Shown: positions 8,225 to 16,514 of the stretch, in pieces
Numbering within the stretch: the stretch's first letter is position 1
Layout of the letters: every line of letters begins with the position of its first letter
Origin: Streptomyces griseocarneus
GTDB lineage: Bacteria; Actinomycetota; Actinomycetes; Streptomycetales; Streptomycetaceae
DNA length: 64,000 bases
Assembly: GCA_003674045.1 (NCBI GenBank)
Contig: PENC01000013.1
Span: 1-64,000, forward strand
Direction: 5' to 3'
Notes under the pieces: generated by a model
Database searches by the model: none
The model's input: only the letters and a program-made list of their open reading frames with translations
What the model was told of the DNA's origin: nothing
Translations under genes and position numbers: made by a program

Positions 8225-8512
8225 TCAGTGCGAAGACGGCCCGCCTCGTAGTCGCGGTCCCACGTTGATCAACGTGTCCACTTCGTCGATGATCGTCTCG
8301 GCCTTGGCGCGGCAGTCCCGGCAGGCACCCCTGTTGTCGCCGCATATGGCGGCTGCGAGAGCGTCCGGGACACCTGCGCGGGCGATGTTCAGCAGGGCCA
8401 GGGCCTTGCGCTCGCATGACGGACACGATCGGGTTTTCCCCTCCCGGCGGCCGCACGCGATCAACGCTACTACCCCGAGCAGCTTCACGGACGGCTCGGT
8501 GGTGGCGCTCAT
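8225..8512 (-). CDS. Small cysteine-rich protein, last gene of ParB-like operon
   Basis: A 95-residue protein with CPSCERKALALLNIARAG and CGDNRGACRDCRAKAE, two Cys clusters that could bind zinc. Its ATG at 8512 overlaps the TGA of the preceding gene (ATGA), so it is translationally coupled as the fourth gene of the minus-strand operon that starts at 10482. No family is recognised. Confidence 0.65.
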   Translation of the reverse strand: MSATTEPSVKLLGVVALIACGRREGKTRSCPSCERKALALLNIARAGVPDALAAAICGDNRGACRDCRAKAETIIDEVDTLINVGPRLRGGPSSH

Positions 8513-9165
8513 GCACGGACTCCCTTCGGGGACTTGGGCTTGAAGTGGGCGATCAGCTTCAGGTCGGCTGATCCGGCCTGCTGATAGACGCGCATCTCCT
8601 GGCAGTACGAGCAGCGATAGGCGACGAACCAGCGTAGCGGGTCGTCCTTCGCCAACGGGTTGCCTTGACGGCCGCCCGCCATCAGGCCCGGCCCGGTGTC
8701 CCCGCACCAGTTGCATGCCGACGAGCAATGAACCTGCTTCGGTGCCTCGCCCCACTCCGACCACCGGATCGGCCGCCCGCCGTGCTCGGCCGGCAGTCTT
8801 GGTTCGGCGTAGGCCGGAAGGTCCGGCATGACCCGCAGGCGGCGCTCCCTCCGGTCCAGATACGGGTCCGACAGGGCCTCGGCCGTGCCTGCAGGCGTCG
8901 GACGGACCGGTTCCGGTGCGGGATCACCTCGCAGCGCTCGCAGGCACGACGCGCACAGCCGCCCTTCGTCGACCGGTCCGGCCCAGGGCCGTACGCCCGG
9001 CGCGGACTCGGCGTCCGGACGGCACTCCACCGGCACGGTGAACATCGCGGCGGCGGGCAGCAGCGCGCCTTCGACTGCCACATGCAGCGCCATCCGGCCT
9101 GCCGCCCGTACGATGGCGCGCCCGGCCCACAACGGGGTTGGCATTTCCACGGCCAGCGCGGTCAC
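8509..9165 (-). CDS. Hypothetical protein with zinc-binding cysteine pairs (218 aa)
   Basis: A 218-residue protein with an N-terminal helical part, an LCASCLRAL pair in the middle, and two further pairs near the end (CSSACNWCGD and YRCSYCQE), suggesting one or two structural zinc sites. GTG 9165 overlaps the upstream stop (GTGA), and its own stop overlaps the next ATG, so it is tightly coupled within the operon. The frame remains open to 9297, but that part is antisense to the neighbour. Function unknown. Confidence 0.65.
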   Translation of the reverse strand: MTALAVEMPTPLWAGRAIVRAAGRMALHVAVEGALLPAAAMFTVPVECRPDAESAPGVRPWAGPVDEGRLCASCLRALRGDPAPEPVRPTPAGTAEALSDPYLDRRERRLRVMPDLPAYAEPRLPAEHGGRPIRWSEWGEAPKQVHCSSACNWCGDTGPGLMAGGRQGNPLAKDDPLRWFVAYRCSYCQEMRVYQQAGSADLKLIAHFKPKSPKGVRA

Positions 9166-9572
9166 GCCTCGGCCTCCAGGTACGGGGGCAGAGCCATGAC
9201 GAACACGTGCCGCCGCCGGCACCCCGACCCGGCGATGAGCGCGCGACGCTCCACGCGCCAGAATTGCGACACCCGGCCGTCGCCGCAGGCCGGGCACGGT
9301 ACCTCGCTGCGGACCTTCACGGAGGTGCTGGGCAGCGGAGGAGGGAAGGCTGGGACCCCTGCGGCGAGCGCCAGCGCTTCGGCTGCCTTGGGCTGGAGGC
9401 GTATATAGACGTCTCCCCAGTCCACGACCGCGGCGGTAACCTCCTCCGCCACCCGGTCAGCGACCTCGACCAGGTACGCGTCCAGCAGCCCGGGGGCAAT
9501 GTGCTCGCCACCGCGGGCGAACGCCTTGGCAGCTTGGACAAAGTCCGGACCGCTGGCGAGGGTGGTGCTCAT
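9162..9572 (-). CDS. Hypothetical protein with CPAC motif (136 aa)
   Basis: A 136-residue protein: a helical first half (GLLDAYLVEVADRVAEEVTAAVVDWGDVYIRL) and a C-terminal zinc-knuckle-like part (VPCPACGDGRVSQFWRVERRAL). ATG 9572 is preceded by the 15-base leader AGGAGATGCCCCTCC, identical to that of the ParB-like gene upstream. Second gene of the operon. Function unknown. Confidence 0.65.
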   Translation of the reverse strand: MSTTLASGPDFVQAAKAFARGGEHIAPGLLDAYLVEVADRVAEEVTAAVVDWGDVYIRLQPKAAEALALAAGVPAFPPPLPSTSVKVRSEVPCPACGDGRVSQFWRVERRALIAGSGCRRRHVFVMALPPYLEAEA

Positions 9573-9573
9573 G

Positions 9574-9588
9574 GGAGGGGCATCTCCT
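9574..9588 (-). promoter_or_regulatory. Duplicated translation leader, downstream copy
   Basis: Read on the minus strand this is AGGAGATGCCCCTCC, one base before the ATG at 9572. It contains the Shine-Dalgarno AGGAG and is identical to the leader of the gene starting at 10482. Confidence 0.6.
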
Positions 9589-9600
9589 ATGTGAAGGGGG

Positions 9601-10482
9601 CTACTTCGGGTTCGGCACGGGGGAGTCGGGGCGGACAACCAGCCGTGTCAATGGCCGGTCCTCACGTACGGCGTTCCAGGCGGACACCAGGTAGGACAGG
9701 TGGCGCTCCCACGCAATCCGCCCTTCCTTAGCACGTTCGGACGTGACCCGGGCGCGGAGCGCGAGTATCGGATGGCCGGTAGACAGTTCGACGCCGTCAC
9801 CCAAGCGCTGGAAGAACCAGGTGCACTCATCGGGGTCGATGGCGTTGAAGAGGAAATGCGCGGTACCCAGTGCCGACTGGGGAATGTGGGGGAACGCTGC
9901 GCGAGTCCGCGTGGCAATTTCGGCTGAGCGCCGGATCTCAGGGTGCTTCTTCAGCAGGGCCCTGGACTCCGTGGTGGTGGGGCTGATGCGGCGGGTGAAC
10001 CTTCGGTCGCCCTGCTGCCACGTCCAGACCTTACGGAGAACGGCGGCGACCGTGGTGGCGTTGGCTTCATCCTCCAGGGACAAGGCGTCTGCCGTGGTGC
10101 GTCGCAGACCGGAGTCCATCGTCGTCTGCGCCTCGGGCGGCAGCCCACCGACTACGAACGTGGTGACCGGCTCGTCCGCCTTCACGATGGCGTACAGCCG
10201 GTGCTGGCCGTCGAGGACGTTGCCCTGAACGTCGAGCTTGATGGCCTCCCCGTTGAGCGGCCAGGTACCCGCCTGGATGTCGCGCACGTAGTCCTCGACC
10301 GCCGCGGCCCGCACGTTGCGGTTCTTCGTGTTGCGGCGCAGAAGCCGAACGGCCAATTGAGGGAGCAGAACAATGATGTGGGCGCTCGGGCCGCCAGAAT
10401 TCGACAGCAAGCCGTCCAGCTCCCGAAGCGTCTTCGGGGCCGGGTAGCTGGGGACAGCCTTCACGGCAAATGCAGCGGGCAT
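9601..10482 (-). CDS. ParB/Srx-like nuclease-domain protein (phage type)
   Basis: A 293-residue protein with a ParB-N/sulfiredoxin-like domain. The signature is NRNVRAAAVEDYVRDIQAG, then GEAIKLDVQGNVLDGQHRLYAIVKAD, where GQHRL is the nucleotide-binding motif of the family, followed by helices through residue 290. Phages and mobile elements often carry such stand-alone proteins for DNA processing or regulation; there is no ParA partner here, so I do not call it a partition protein. It is the first gene of a four-gene minus-strand operon and has the strong leader AGGAGATGCCCCTCC. Confidence 0.75.
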   Translation of the reverse strand: MPAAFAVKAVPSYPAPKTLRELDGLLSNSGGPSAHIIVLLPQLAVRLLRRNTKNRNVRAAAVEDYVRDIQAGTWPLNGEAIKLDVQGNVLDGQHRLYAIVKADEPVTTFVVGGLPPEAQTTMDSGLRRTTADALSLEDEANATTVAAVLRKVWTWQQGDRRFTRRISPTTTESRALLKKHPEIRRSAEIATRTRAAFPHIPQSALGTAHFLFNAIDPDECTWFFQRLGDGVELSTGHPILALRARVTSERAKEGRIAWERHLSYLVSAWNAVREDRPLTRLVVRPDSPVPNPK

Positions 10483-10483
10483 C

Positions 10484-10498
10484 GGAGGGGCATCTCCT
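10484..10498 (-). promoter_or_regulatory. Duplicated translation leader, upstream copy
   Basis: On the minus strand this reads AGGAGATGCCCCTCC, one base before the ATG at 10482, the same 15 bases that precede the second gene of the operon. Confidence 0.6.
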
Positions 10499-10955
10499 CA
10501 TATAGGGATAGACATACCGGTGACTCCCAAACGGAGCCGCCGCGTCTAAGTACGCGCTGGCCGCAAATTTGTTACACCTCTGGAATCGCCCCAGGTCAGG
10601 TGACGGCCAAGGCGATTTCGACGACAACGAGGGAGATACGCGCGCCGCCAGTCGTCACCGGCTGACCCATCTTCATGTACGGGCCGACCAGGTGGGCCGA
10701 GTCGTCGTCCAAGAGGAGCCCCATCTGCTATCCGGGGTCACAAGGCAATGCTGGCGTCAGAAGTTGTGTCATCTTCTTTGCACGGGTCAGAGCGGTGGGG
10801 CTGGACAGGAACGCAGACAGCACCGTCCGGGAAAGCATCGTGACGACGTCTCCGGAACAGGATGCCTGATTCGGATTGACGGCTATGCCTAGAACGGGGC
10901 TGAAGGTGCCTGTGAACTCCCTGCTGTCTTGGGCACTGTGAGCGTCCAGCACCTC
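10499..10955. other. Non-coding gap of about 457 bases
   Basis: Open frames here are short and poor in codon bias, and I see no supported gene. The right side should hold no promoter for the Asp/Leu-rich gene, which ends here. The left side should hold the promoter of the ParB-like operon. A TTGTTACACC block at 10569-10578 is the reverse complement of the GGTGTAACAA seen at 707-716. Confidence 0.4.
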
Positions 10956-12041
10956 TCACCGTTCCGCGAGGTCACGGATGGTCGTGGTGCCGGAGCGGAC
11001 GACCCAGGTTCCACCGCCGGGCGGGTTTTCGTCCGAGCGGGTCTTGAGGTCTTCGACGTCGTGGGTCGGCGGCCATGTGGTGTGTTCGGACCAGCGGACG
11101 CCGCTGAGGTCGATGTCGGTCAGGTCGGCGTCACTCAGGTCGGCGGTGGTGAAGTCGTCCAGGAGCGTGTGTAGCGAGTCCTTGTCGAGCGCGGGGAGCT
11201 CCTGGTGCAGTGCCAGACCGACGGCTCGGCCAACCTCGGCGGTACGAATGTCGACGATGAGCTCAAGTCCGAGGTCGCGGGTGCGGTTAAGGGCGATTTC
11301 GAGGGCGAGGTCGAGGGCGCGATGGAGGTCGTGGGCGCGGGCGAGATCGAGGAGATCGTTGGCGAGGGCACCGTCGGGGTCGTCGGCGAGGTCAAGGGCG
11401 AGGTCGTCGGCGAGTTCGACGGCGAGTTCGCAGGCGCGGGTGATTTCGTGGGCGAGGTCGAGGGCGTGGTCATGGTTGACGCCAAGGTCGTGGCCAAGGT
11501 CGTGGTCGAGGTCGAGGGCGAGGTCGAGCTCGAGGTCATTTTCGAGGTCGAGTTCGAGCTCGCGGGCAAGGTCGTGGGCAAGGTCAAGGGCGAGGGCTAG
11601 AACGCGGCTGCGAACGCGGGAGTGAGTTTGGATGGACGTGAGGTCGAGTACCCGATCAAGGTCACGTGTACCGGCGAGGGCGTGGCCAAGGGCTCGGCTT
11701 GCTGCTTTGACGTTGGGGTGATTGCGCAGGTCGAGGCGATCTGCGGGAGTGAGCCTGCGGAGGCGTTCCGTCGCGCCAGCGTGGTGACGCGGTGTGTCGC
11801 GCGTGGGTGCCAGTGGGGTTTGTGGGGCGGCAGGGAGGATGGCAGCGAGGCCTGCTTCAGTGTCGAGGACAGTGTCGAGGTTCTCTGTGGCGGTGTCGTG
11901 GTGGGAGTGAAGGAGAATTTCCCGCAGGCCTGCTTCGACGTCGAGGAGGTCGTCGAGGGCGTGGGTCAGGGTGTGCTGGTGCTGGGTGAGCCAGTGGTGC
12001 GCGGCCTGGTCTTGGGGGTTGGAATCAGGGTGGCGGGTCAT
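10956..12041 (-). CDS. Asp/Leu-rich repeat protein coupled to a sigma factor
   Basis: A 361-residue protein. The N-terminal third is helical and His-rich. The middle (about residues 140-270) is a long run of alternating Leu/Asp/Ala units such as DLDHDLGHDLG. The C-terminus turns into pentapeptide-like repeats (FTTADLSDADLTDIDLSG). Its ATG at 12041 overlaps the sigma factor stop (ATGA), so the two are made together. A highly acidic, repetitive partner produced with a sigma factor could be an anti-sigma or DNA-mimic protein, but that is inference only. The frame is open to 12242, upstream of the coupled start. Confidence 0.7.
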   Translation of the reverse strand: MTRHPDSNPQDQAAHHWLTQHQHTLTHALDDLLDVEAGLREILLHSHHDTATENLDTVLDTEAGLAAILPAAPQTPLAPTRDTPRHHAGATERLRRLTPADRLDLRNHPNVKAASRALGHALAGTRDLDRVLDLTSIQTHSRVRSRVLALALDLAHDLARELELDLENDLELDLALDLDHDLGHDLGVNHDHALDLAHEITRACELAVELADDLALDLADDPDGALANDLLDLARAHDLHRALDLALEIALNRTRDLGLELIVDIRTAEVGRAVGLALHQELPALDKDSLHTLLDDFTTADLSDADLTDIDLSGVRWSEHTTWPPTHDVEDLKTRSDENPPGGGTWVVRSGTTTIRDLAER

Positions 12042-12613
12042 TGTTCCTCCTCCCGTGCTTTGAGGTAGGTGGCTGAGGTACGGCGGGCCTTTTTCAGGTT
12101 GGCGCGTACGTTCTCGGTCGGCATGCCGAGGTGGTTGGCGATATCGGTGGGGGTAAAGCCTGCCAGTGTCCAGGCCATGACTTGGCGCTGTTTTGCTGGC
12201 AGGCTGCGGATCAGGTCTAGCGCGTCGTGCTGGGCTTCCCATTCCGCGATGGCGTCGGGGCGGGGCACCAGGGAGGTGGGTTCGGGTACGTCGTCGACGG
12301 GGTCTTCGACGGAGGCAACCTTGCGTACGAGCGCGCGGGAGGCGGCTTTATGGACCCAGGCCTTCGGGTGGGTGATGCGGTCCCAGTTCCGGTAGGCGTC
12401 GGTCATGGTCTCCTGGGCGATGTCCGCCGCTAGGTGAACGCTGGCGCCGTGGTTGATCAGGAAACCGGTCACGGGGCGGATGTTCTCGCGATAGAAGGCG
12501 GAGAACTCCTCGTCCGCCTGCGGCCGGGCGCGGTGGCTTTGGCCTGGTGGGCAGGAGGGCGTGGGCACGGTCGTCGACCGGTCGGTGCCGTCCGTCGGGT
12601 CGTGGCTGCTCAC
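12038..12613 (-). CDS. RNA polymerase sigma factor, ECF-like (sigma-70 family)
   Basis: A 191-residue protein with region 2 (EFSAFYRENIRPVTGFLINHGA, ADIAQETMTDAYRNWDRI, HPKAWVHKAA) and region 4 (IRSLPAKQRQVMAWTLAGFTPTDIANHLGMPTENVRANLKKARR). It lacks regions 1 and 3, the two-domain plan of ECF sigma factors. It is coupled on both sides: its ATG overlaps the small membrane protein stop, and its stop overlaps the Asp/Leu-rich gene. In this element it is the best candidate to recognise the bipartite promoter repeated before late genes, though the sequence alone does not prove that link. Confidence 0.88.
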   Translation of the reverse strand: MSSHDPTDGTDRSTTVPTPSCPPGQSHRARPQADEEFSAFYRENIRPVTGFLINHGASVHLAADIAQETMTDAYRNWDRITHPKAWVHKAASRALVRKVASVEDPVDDVPEPTSLVPRPDAIAEWEAQHDALDLIRSLPAKQRQVMAWTLAGFTPTDIANHLGMPTENVRANLKKARRTSATYLKAREEEQ

Positions 12614-12855
12614 GCCGCTTGGTCCTCCCCTGGAACCGGAGTACGGGTGATCTTCACCTGCAGGCGGTGGCCGTCACTGTCCTGGTCGTCGAGTTCCACC
12701 TGGCCGTCCGGGGCCACCGTCTCAGTGACCTGGAGAAGGTAATGGTGCCGCTGCTGTTCATGACGTGCCCGCCAGCGCAGGCGCAGCCAGAGTGTCAGCA
12801 GCGTGAAGGCCTTGGCGATGATGGTCAAGACGATGACGGCCGTGGCCGGGTCCAT
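12610..12855 (-). CDS. Small membrane protein upstream of the sigma factor
   Basis: An 81-residue protein with one N-terminal membrane helix (AVIVLTIIAKAFTLLTLWLRL), a basic stretch (RLRWRARHEQQRHH) and an acidic cytoplasmic tail. Its TGA overlaps the sigma factor ATG by four bases. A membrane protein coupled to an ECF sigma factor may be an anti-sigma factor, but it is much shorter than zinc anti-sigma proteins and lacks their HxxxCxxC motif. Confidence 0.7.
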   Translation of the reverse strand: MDPATAVIVLTIIAKAFTLLTLWLRLRWRARHEQQRHHYLLQVTETVAPDGQVELDDQDSDGHRLQVKITRTPVPGEDQAA

Positions 12856-13017
12856 CAGGGATCCCCCCTTGCTCGTGCTGTGGGCTGGCCTTGAGGCCGG
12901 GCAAGAGTTAAGGGGGCGAGGAGTCCATGATCGTGAACTCGAGGCGACAAATTTTTACCGCAGGTCTTCGGACGCTTCCGGGGCGAGCGGTTCCTCGTGC
13001 GCGACTCAGAAGCAGTT

Positions 13018-13301
13018 CTAGTCATAGCCGTCATTCCGGATAGGACCGATGTCCAGGTGGCCCTCCAGGACGCCGAGCAGCGTGGCCAGGGACACCGCTT
13101 CGGCTTCGTCGCCCTGAGTATGGTCCACGGCGAAGAGGACCAGCCGGAGCGCGGCCAGACCGCCGGTCGGCGCATCCTCGTGAGGGGCGGTCGGCCACGC
13201 CGTGGCGAGCAACTGGGCCGCGCGGCGGACGGCGGCCTCCCCCGGCTGCGGGGAGCCGGGGGCAGTAGATTGCCCATGGCCTCGGAGAGCGTGATGGTCA
13301 T
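13018..13301 (-). pseudogene. Probable frameshifted small gene coupled to the EEP gene
   Basis: An ATG at 13301 overlaps the stop of the EEP gene (ATGA) and begins MTITLSEAMGNLLP. This frame then loses coding character, while good codon bias continues in another frame (AAVRRAAQLLATAW, then AALRLVLFAVDHTQGDEAEAV) to the TAG at 13018. The switch falls at a run of five C/G near 13258-13262, so a one-base slip would join the two parts into a protein of about 94 residues. It could be a real mutation or a sequencing error. Function unknown. Confidence 0.5.
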
Positions 13302-14161
13302 CGGTACTCCCAAGGGTCGTTGGTGGCCGCCTTCGACAGGTCCAGGCGGACCATGAACCCCGCGTGATCGGAGGCGCCTTCGGGGATGTCCAGCAGCCGG
13401 TACTCGACGACCGTGTCGGCCAGCGGCTCCGAGACCCACAGCTGGTCGATCCGGTCATCCGATCCGGTGCGCCGCAGCAGCGACTTGTCACCCGTCGTCT
13501 CGTACAAGCGCCAGGCCGCATCCACGAACCCCGAGTAGCTCAGCGTCTCGGTCACCCGCCGGTCCGGCACGAGTGCACCGTCGCTCTCACTCGGCAGCCG
13601 CGTCCGCGCCGAACGGTTGTACGGGCGCATGGCGGCGTAGTCCGGGTCCGGGTGCTCGACCGAAGCTGGCGGATAGTTGATATCGCCGCCGACGATGCCG
13701 TACGGGCCGTATCGGGAGGCCCGGGTCGCCAGGAGCTTCGCCTCGGCACGCGCCTTGTCGGGACTGAAGGGATTCAGGTGGGCGCTGATGACGGCGAGAG
13801 GCTGTGGCAGGCCGATGTCGAAAACTGCGACGCCAAAGCCATGCAGCGTCTCCTGCGCGAAGTCGGTGTTCCAGTTCTGCCAGCGCCCGACGGTCTCCCG
13901 GCGGTACAGGATCACGGGCGGCAAGCCGCTGGAAGACGGAGGGATCGGCATGGCGTCCATGTCCAGGTCGTGCATCGCGGCGGCGAGCTGGCGGTGCCCA
14001 TATTTCTCCCAGTCGGAGGCCTCTTGGAACAGCACCAGGTCCGGCGGCTCGCCGATGCTCTCGATCCGCTGGAAGATCAGCGGCCACCTGTCATCCGGAT
14101 TACCCCACGCGTCCCGCAGGGCCCCCAGCTTGATGTTCTGGACAACAACCGAAAGTCTCAC
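13298..14161 (-). CDS. Endonuclease/exonuclease/phosphatase (EEP) family protein
   Basis: A 287-residue protein of the EEP superfamily, Mg-dependent phosphodiesterases that act on DNA, RNA or small phosphoesters. Motifs in order: VQNIKLG (Asn), LVLFQEASDW (catalytic Glu), AVISAHLNPFSP, GIVGGDINY (the G-D-x-N motif), DRIDQLWVS, and the C-terminal GASDHAGFMV (Ser-Asp-His). All key residues are present, and there is no signal peptide, so it should act inside the cell. It is followed by a coupled but frameshifted small gene. Confidence 0.85.
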   Translation of the reverse strand: MRLSVVVQNIKLGALRDAWGNPDDRWPLIFQRIESIGEPPDLVLFQEASDWEKYGHRQLAAAMHDLDMDAMPIPPSSSGLPPVILYRRETVGRWQNWNTDFAQETLHGFGVAVFDIGLPQPLAVISAHLNPFSPDKARAEAKLLATRASRYGPYGIVGGDINYPPASVEHPDPDYAAMRPYNRSARTRLPSESDGALVPDRRVTETLSYSGFVDAAWRLYETTGDKSLLRRTGSDDRIDQLWVSEPLADTVVEYRLLDIPEGASDHAGFMVRLDLSKAATNDPWEYR

Positions 14162-14209
14162 CGAAGCGCTCTCCCCTTCGCTCCACGACCTGGCACGAAC
14201 CGTATCGGT

Positions 14210-14491
14210 TCAGGGCTCCGTACATCGAGGGAACCCCACGGAGACGGAGGCCACTGCCACGGAGGAGAGCCTGGCCGACTTCGACGGCTGCGCGCAGCAG
14301 GGCGAGGGTCCATTCCTGAAAGTCGCGCTGTCCATCGACGTGCTGCGCGAGCATCCAGGTCGTGACGGTCGTCGGCAAGGAGCCGGGCGGCGGTCTTGGC
14401 CAATGCCGCGGATGCCGCCGATGCTGTAGGAATAGCGGAGCCAGGCGAGTCCGGGGGCGTCGGCGGGTATCGCGCGGCGGACGATTGGCAT
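14210..14491 (-). pseudogene. Possible decayed acetyltransferase-like gene
   Basis: A frame begins MPIVRRAIPADAPGLAWLRYSYS, which looks like the start of a GNAT acetyltransferase. After about 35 codons the coding bias moves to another frame (MLAQHVDGQRDFQEWTLALLRAAVEVG), which runs into the start of the EEP gene. The parts together suggest a broken gene in the 14162-14696 gap; otherwise this stretch holds nothing I can support. Confidence 0.3.
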
Positions 14492-14696
14492 GCGCCGGAT
14501 GGCAGTGGCGTACTGCCGTTGCGGGAGGCCGAATGCCTACACTGCCGTGGTCTGTACACACGGACATGCTCCTTCCCAATTTCCCTGGGGAGGAGCATGT
14601 TCGCTAGGCGGTGGCACTCAACCGAGCACCCGCAGCGGGCCGCCGGCACGACCAGCGGAAGGGAGAGAGCCCACCCCCGTCGCCGAGGTGCTTAGA

Positions 14697-14918
14697 TCAC
14701 GCCCGCAGATCACCGTCAGGCGTGGCGGCGACGGCGCCGACGAGCGACGCGAACGCGGCACGGGGCACGATGACCTTCGCCCGGGAGAGATCCTTCGAGT
14801 CTCCGATCGGCATAAGATCTGGGTACTGCTCCGCGATCACGACGCAGCCGCTCCCGCTGCCGCTATGAGAGCTCTTGCGCCAGACAGCTATGGACAAGTC
14901 AGGGTGAGTGGTGCGCAC
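14697..14918 (-). CDS. DUF397 protein
   Basis: A 73-residue protein with the DUF397 signature: AVWRKSSHSGSGSGCVVIAE near the start, then IGDSKDLSRAKVIVPRAAFASLVGAV. DUF397 proteins are small partners of XRE-type regulators in Streptomyces (as in the whiJ and abaA loci). Here the gene overlaps the end of the upstream XRE gene by 31 bases, the typical arrangement. Confidence 0.88.
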   Translation of the reverse strand: MRTTHPDLSIAVWRKSSHSGSGSGCVVIAEQYPDLMPIGDSKDLSRAKVIVPRAAFASLVGAVAATPDGDLRA

Positions 14919-15739
14919 GGGTAATACTCCTCAACAGCCTTAATAATTAGGTCTTTTGACGCCTCGGGGTCGAGAGCCAAGTTGCGCAAGTGATCATAGA
15001 GGCTGATGAGCTCATCCACCTCCGACTGTTTCCGCACGAAGACGCCTTGGCGGCCAGATGGGCGCCAAGCGGTGGGATGTTGTCGAGGATGGTCCCAGAT
15101 AGTCACGAATCCGACATCCGCGATGAAGTTGACGCCTTCCAGCGGGAGAATCCGAAGATCGATGTTGGGCGCCTGCGCCATCTCGGCGAGATGAAGCAGC
15201 TGGGCGCGCATCACCGACCGGCCGCCGAGCTGATTCTGAAGGACCGGTGCCCACATGACGACTCGCAGGGTAGGCGCATTCCGCTGCCGAAGAATCGCCC
15301 TCATGTTCGCTCGATAGAAGATCTTGTCATCCAGGCTCCCTCCGTAGAGAGGTATACCGGCTTCGAGGATCACACGTGCGACTTCGTCGGTCTCCAGCAT
15401 CGGCGGTAGACACGCCATGGCGATCTGCCAGATGACCTTGGCCTGACGCTGGCCTTTCAGGAGGCGCTGGAAGGACGGGGAATCTGGGTTGTCGTCGAGC
15501 TCGTCGCGAAGCCTGAAGATGACCCCGCGGGCTTCCAGCGCATCGTCGATGCGCCGGGCGACGTCACGGCGGGGCGGGACACGGCCTGTCTCGAAGCCCG
15601 AGACGGTCGTGTGGTCGAGCGCGATGGCTTTGGCGAGGCCTCGCTGGGTCCAGCCTTTGGCCAGCCGGTGCTCCTTGATGGCCGTGCCGAGCTCGACCAG
15701 GCGCCTCTGGTACGGGTCAAGTGGCCCAGCGGCAGGCAT
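14888..15739 (-). CDS. XRE regulator with DUF5753-like domain (WhiJ-like)
   Basis: A 283-residue regulator. The N-terminal HTH covers LGTAIKEHRLAKGWTQRGLAKAIALDHTTVSGFETGR. The long C-terminal part (KVIWQIAMACLPPMLETDEVARVILE to EVDELISLYDHLRNLALDPEASK) matches the DUF5753 sensor domain. It is paired with the overlapping DUF397 gene, a module that typically controls development or nearby secondary-metabolite genes. ATG 15739 is preceded by GGGGGA; an in-frame ATG at 15796 is the alternative start. Confidence 0.88.
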   Translation of the reverse strand: MPAAGPLDPYQRRLVELGTAIKEHRLAKGWTQRGLAKAIALDHTTVSGFETGRVPPRRDVARRIDDALEARGVIFRLRDELDDNPDSPSFQRLLKGQRQAKVIWQIAMACLPPMLETDEVARVILEAGIPLYGGSLDDKIFYRANMRAILRQRNAPTLRVVMWAPVLQNQLGGRSVMRAQLLHLAEMAQAPNIDLRILPLEGVNFIADVGFVTIWDHPRQHPTAWRPSGRQGVFVRKQSEVDELISLYDHLRNLALDPEASKDLIIKAVEEYYPCAPLTLTCP

Positions 15740-16028
15740 AGTTGTATCCCCCACTTGTATAACGTCGTTTTCCAAGTCCTGAGCGGGGTTGAGCATAGAG
15801 GCGCGGGTCGATACTGGTCAGCGGAACCGGACGTCCCGGAACCGACGCGGCGTTAGCTGTGTTCGATTCCTGCTGTCGTGATGCCCGCCATGCGGAGCTG
15901 TACACGCGGCTTCCAGCCGACTTGGAGCGTCGAGGTTTCGGCCGACGAGTCGGCGCCCACAAGGCGCGGCCTGTCGTGCCCCATCCCCATCGCTGCGCAC
16001 CCGGCGCAGCTCGAAGGAGCGTCTTGTC

Positions 16029-16514
16029 ATGCCCATCTGGCCTGGTACAGCCATTCACGAGGGACCGCCTGCGGCCCAGCCGACCTTGCCCTCGGCGAGT
16101 CCGTGTACGGACGCGTCCGACGTGGAGGAAGCGGAGGAGATCACGTACCACCTCGGCCTCTTCCTCGGCGACGCGGCGTCGCAGCCGCACACCACCATCC
16201 AGCACTCGATGGACAAGCTCCGCAAACACATCAGCGAGGTCCTGGCCCCGAAGGTCAGGAACACCGCGCGCGAACTGCTGCCCGAGGGCGACCCCCGCCG
16301 GGAGATGTGTGTGGAGGCCGCCAACGAGGCGACCTGGCGGGCGCTGCGCAACGGGCCCGGTGTCAGCCCGGACAGCTTCTTCCCGTACGTGAAGAGCCTT
16401 GCGCAGTCGGTCAAGGACCTCCGCGAACTCGAGACGGCTCTGGAGCGGCACCGTCGCCATCCGGCGGGCGCCGAGACCATGCAAGCCCGGCAGGAGCCGG
16501 CGGCTTCCACGTAG
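16029..16514 (+). CDS. DUF6415-family protein
   Basis: A 161-residue helical protein resembling DUF6415, a family annotated with natural product clusters but without known activity: ITYHLGLFLGDAASQPHTTIQHSMDKLRKHISEVL, then EAANEATWRALRN and YVKSLAQSVKDLRELETALERH. ATG 16029 has AAGGAG eleven bases upstream. It is divergent from the XRE/DUF397 pair and precedes the hairpin array, so it may share that locus's control. Confidence 0.6.
   Translation: MPIWPGTAIHEGPPAAQPTLPSASPCTDASDVEEAEEITYHLGLFLGDAASQPHTTIQHSMDKLRKHISEVLAPKVRNTARELLPEGDPRREMCVEAANEATWRALRNGPGVSPDSFFPYVKSLAQSVKDLRELETALERHRRHPAGAETMQARQEPAAST

Noticed and set aside
9601..10482. Partition (ParAB) system
   Set aside because: The ParB-like protein has no ParA neighbour or centromere-like repeats and looks like a phage nuclease-type protein.
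10569..10892. 107-aa plus-strand frame in the ParB-like operon gap
   Set aside because: No Shine-Dalgarno, no codon bias and no recognisable domain.
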